A stretch of 64,000 bases of DNA from JAPLDB01 sp038230515 (GTDB lineage: Bacteria > Bacteroidota > Bacteroidia > AKYH767-A > 2013-40CM-41-45). The position numbers were made by a program, and so were the translations under genes. Position 1 is the first letter of the stretch, and every line of letters begins with the position of its first letter. This document shows, in pieces, positions 62,200 to 64,000 of the stretch. A model generated the notes under the pieces. It did not search any database and was not told where the DNA came from. It was given only the letters and a program-made list of their open reading frames with translations. The stretch lies in contig JBBRND010000024.1 of NCBI GenBank assembly GCA_038230515.1, forward strand, positions 1 through 64,000. The letters run 5' to 3'.

Positions 62200-64000
62200 T
62201 TACTTCACGTTGCTTCCGTTGTTTGTTTTTTCCGATGGCATTACGAACTTCAATTTGCCTTCTGAATCTTCAGCCATTAAAATCATTCCTCTCGATTCAA
62301 TACCTTTTATTTTTCGCGGAGCGAGGTTGGCAATTATGGTTACCTGCTGACCAATAATTTTTTCCGGCTCGTAGCAATGCGCAATGCCGCTTACAATGGT
62401 GCGTTGCTCATAGCCAAGATCAATTTTCAGTTTCAGAAGTTTGTCTGTCTTTGGTACGCGCTCTGCTTCCAGAATGGTGGCAATGCGTAAATCCATTTGG
62501 GCAAATCCTTCATAACTGACTTCTGCTTTTGCAATTTCTGATTTGGGATTAGTGATTGCGGATTGAACAGCCGATCCGTCTGTAGATTGCTGATTCATCT
62601 TTGTAGATTGCAATTTCTGAATTTGTTTTTCAATCACATCATCTTCAATTTTATCAAACAATAATTCTGCTGTGCCGAGTTGATGTCCGGGTTTCAGAAT
62701 TTGTCCGGTTGCCTTTTTCCAATCTACTTTTTCAAGATTCAGCATCTTGTAAAGTTTTGAAGAAGTGTTTGGAAGAAACGGCTCCATCAGCAGAGCAAGA
62801 TAAGTTGTTACTTCAAGAGCGATGTAAAGAATGGTTGCAGTTTGCGCTTCATCGGTCTTGATTGTTTTCCATGGTTCTGTATCTGCAAGATATTTATTTC
62901 CTGCACGGGCTAGATCCATTAATGCAGTTTGCGCTTCGCGGAATTTATACTTTTCAATATTTTCCGAGATCAGCTTTTTTGCATGCTGCATGGAAGCGAT
63001 ACAAACTTTGTCACGGTCATTCGGCTTTCCGTGTTGCGGAACTTTTCCTTCAAAATAATTTTGAGTGAGAACCAACGTTCTGTTTACAAAGTTCCCGAGT
63101 ATCGCAACCAACTCACTGTTGTTCCGCGCCTGGAAATCTTTCCATGTAAAATCATTATCTTTATTTTCCGGAAACGTAGAACACAAAACATAACGAAGCA
63201 CATCCTGCTTGTCAGGAAATTCTTCGAGGTATTCATTCAGCCACACCGCCCAGTTGCGCGAAGTGGAAATTTTTTCTCCTTCTAAATTCAGAAATTCATT
63301 TGCCGGAACATTTTCAGGAAGAATAAATTCGCCATGTGCTTTCAGCATTGCCGGAAAAATGATGCAATGAAAAACAATGTTGTCTTTGCCAATGAAGTGA
63401 ATAAGCTTTGAATCTTTATCGCACCAGTAATCTTTCCACGACCCGGATTTCGGCTCTTGACTGCCAACTTGTTCAAAGTATGCTTTCGTAGATGAGATGT
63501 AACCAATCGGTGCATCGAACCATACGTACAAAACTTTTCCTTCCGTGTTTGGCAACGGAACTTTCACGCCCCAATCCAAATCTCTTGTAACAGCGCGCGG
63601 CTGCAAACCCTGATCGAGCCACGACTTGCACTGACCGAATACGTTTGATTTCCATTCATCTTTCCTGGAGAGAATCCATTGCTCCAGCCATTCCTTCTGC
63701 ATCTTATCAAGAGGAAGATACCAGTGCTTTGTTCTTTTCATCACCGGTGGTTTGCCGCTGAGTTGAGAATGTGGATTGATCAGTTCGCGAGGAGATAAAC
63801 TCTTTCCGCATTTCTCGCACTGATCTCCGTAGGCATTCGGGTTTGCACAATTCGGGCATGTGCCGGTGATGTAACGATCGGCAAGAAACATGTTTGCTTC
63901 TTCATCGAAATACTGTTCGCTCTCTTCTTCAACAAAAACCTTTTTATCGTAAAGTGTTTTGAAAAAATCAGAAGCAGTTTTATGATGAAGCGGGTCGCTG
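62200..64000 (-). CDS. metG: Methionine--tRNA ligase (5' partial)
   Basis: Open to the window edge, so the N-terminus with the HIGH motif is outside. Visible are the zinc knuckle (TCPNC, GDQCEKCG), LYVWFDAPIGYISS, the KMSKS-loop variant GEKISTSRNWAV, the anticodon-binding helices, and a C-terminal tRNA-binding domain (MDLRIATILEAERVP). Charges tRNA-Met. 17 bases before the endonuclease gene on the same strand. Confidence 0.97.
   Translation of the reverse strand, partial: SDPLHHKTASDFFKTLYDKKVFVEEESEQYFDEEANMFLADRYITGTCPNCANPNAYGDQCEKCGKSLSPRELINPHSQLSGKPPVMKRTKHWYLPLDKMQKEWLEQWILSRKDEWKSNVFGQCKSWLDQGLQPRAVTRDLDWGVKVPLPNTEGKVLYVWFDAPIGYISSTKAYFEQVGSQEPKSGSWKDYWCDKDSKLIHFIGKDNIVFHCIIFPAMLKAHGEFILPENVPANEFLNLEGEKISTSRNWAVWLNEYLEEFPDKQDVLRYVLCSTFPENKDNDFTWKDFQARNNSELVAILGNFVNRTLVLTQNYFEGKVPQHGKPNDRDKVCIASMQHAKKLISENIEKYKFREAQTALMDLARAGNKYLADTEPWKTIKTDEAQTATILYIALEVTTYLALLMEPFLPNTSSKLYKMLNLEKVDWKKATGQILKPGHQLGTAELLFDKIEDDVIEKQIQKLQSTKMNQQSTDGSAVQSAITNPKSEIAKAEVSYEGFAQMDLRIATILEAERVPKTDKLLKLKIDLGYEQRTIVSGIAHCYEPEKIIGQQVTIIANLAPRKIKGIESRGMILMAEDSEGKLKFVMPSEKTNNGSNVK

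Overview
The window looks like a chromosomal piece of a Bacteroidota genome. It has three genes with C-terminal type IX secretion (T9SS) sorting domains, an OmpA gene with a perfectly spaced Bacteroidota promoter (TTG-N19-TAnnTTTGC), the lineage-typical DUF3822-rsmD-coaD block, and AT-rich sequence throughout. Nothing in the sequence fixes the genus.

Layout. (1) 1-5534: two secreted T9SS proteins, the first cut by the window edge. (2) 5.6-8.3 kb: a 51-residue membrane protein with its own terminator, then two overlapping envelope genes of unknown role. (3) 8.6-10.9 kb: a three-gene operon carrying an AbiGi-like abortive-infection protein. (4) 11.3-16.7 kb: a small tyrosine recombinase, a TrlF-like PHP/ATPase and a HEPN-MNT toxin-antitoxin pair, bracketed by two copies of an apparently undescribed structured motif whose helices covary. 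(5) 16.8-24.6 kb: mobile-element housekeeping (replication-initiator-like protein, Dam-type methylase, ArdC, SymE), followed by a decayed second copy of the same block. (6) 24.7-28.6 kb: an HTH-ImmA/IrrE plus PIN-like pair, then a ubiquitin-like conjugation cassette (tandem Ub, E2, JAB-E1 fusion). (7) 28.7-32.6 kb: a TIR, HEPN and AlbA_2/Schlafen cassette between two identical 90-bp direct repeats. (8) 32.5-39.5 kb: a repeated-family gene, a small gene, and an operon of DUF3050, a polar amino-acid-type ABC importer and a 638-residue unknown. (9) 39.7-42.3 kb: NYN-domain protein, excisionase-like HTH and a second, larger integrase ending about 170 bp from the 3' end of tRNA-Leu(UAA). (10) 42.5-64 kb: ordinary core genes (tRNA-Leu, tRNA-Gly, mutS, trmH-like, ompA, deoxynucleoside kinase, folK, sppA, DUF3822, rsmD, coaD, nudix, pyrE), then two tandem caspase-fold genes, a lysozyme-like gene, tRNA-Arg, a secreted endonuclease I and metG, cut by the right edge.

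Roughly 11-42.5 kb therefore reads as one or more integrative elements beside a tRNA-Leu gene, acting as a defence island. At least six loci have nuclease, NADase, toxin or ubiquitin-like logic: AbiGi, TrlF, HEPN-MNT, ImmA-PIN, Ub-E2-E1/JAB and TIR-HEPN-AlbA_2. The best candidates for something undescribed are the TIR-HEPN-AlbA_2 cassette with its 90-bp flanking repeats, the covarying hairpin motif beside the small recombinase, and the DUF3050/ABC/638-residue operon. I could not find the left attachment site, so the outer limits of the island are inferred. All assignments come from reading motifs by eye. No database search was run.
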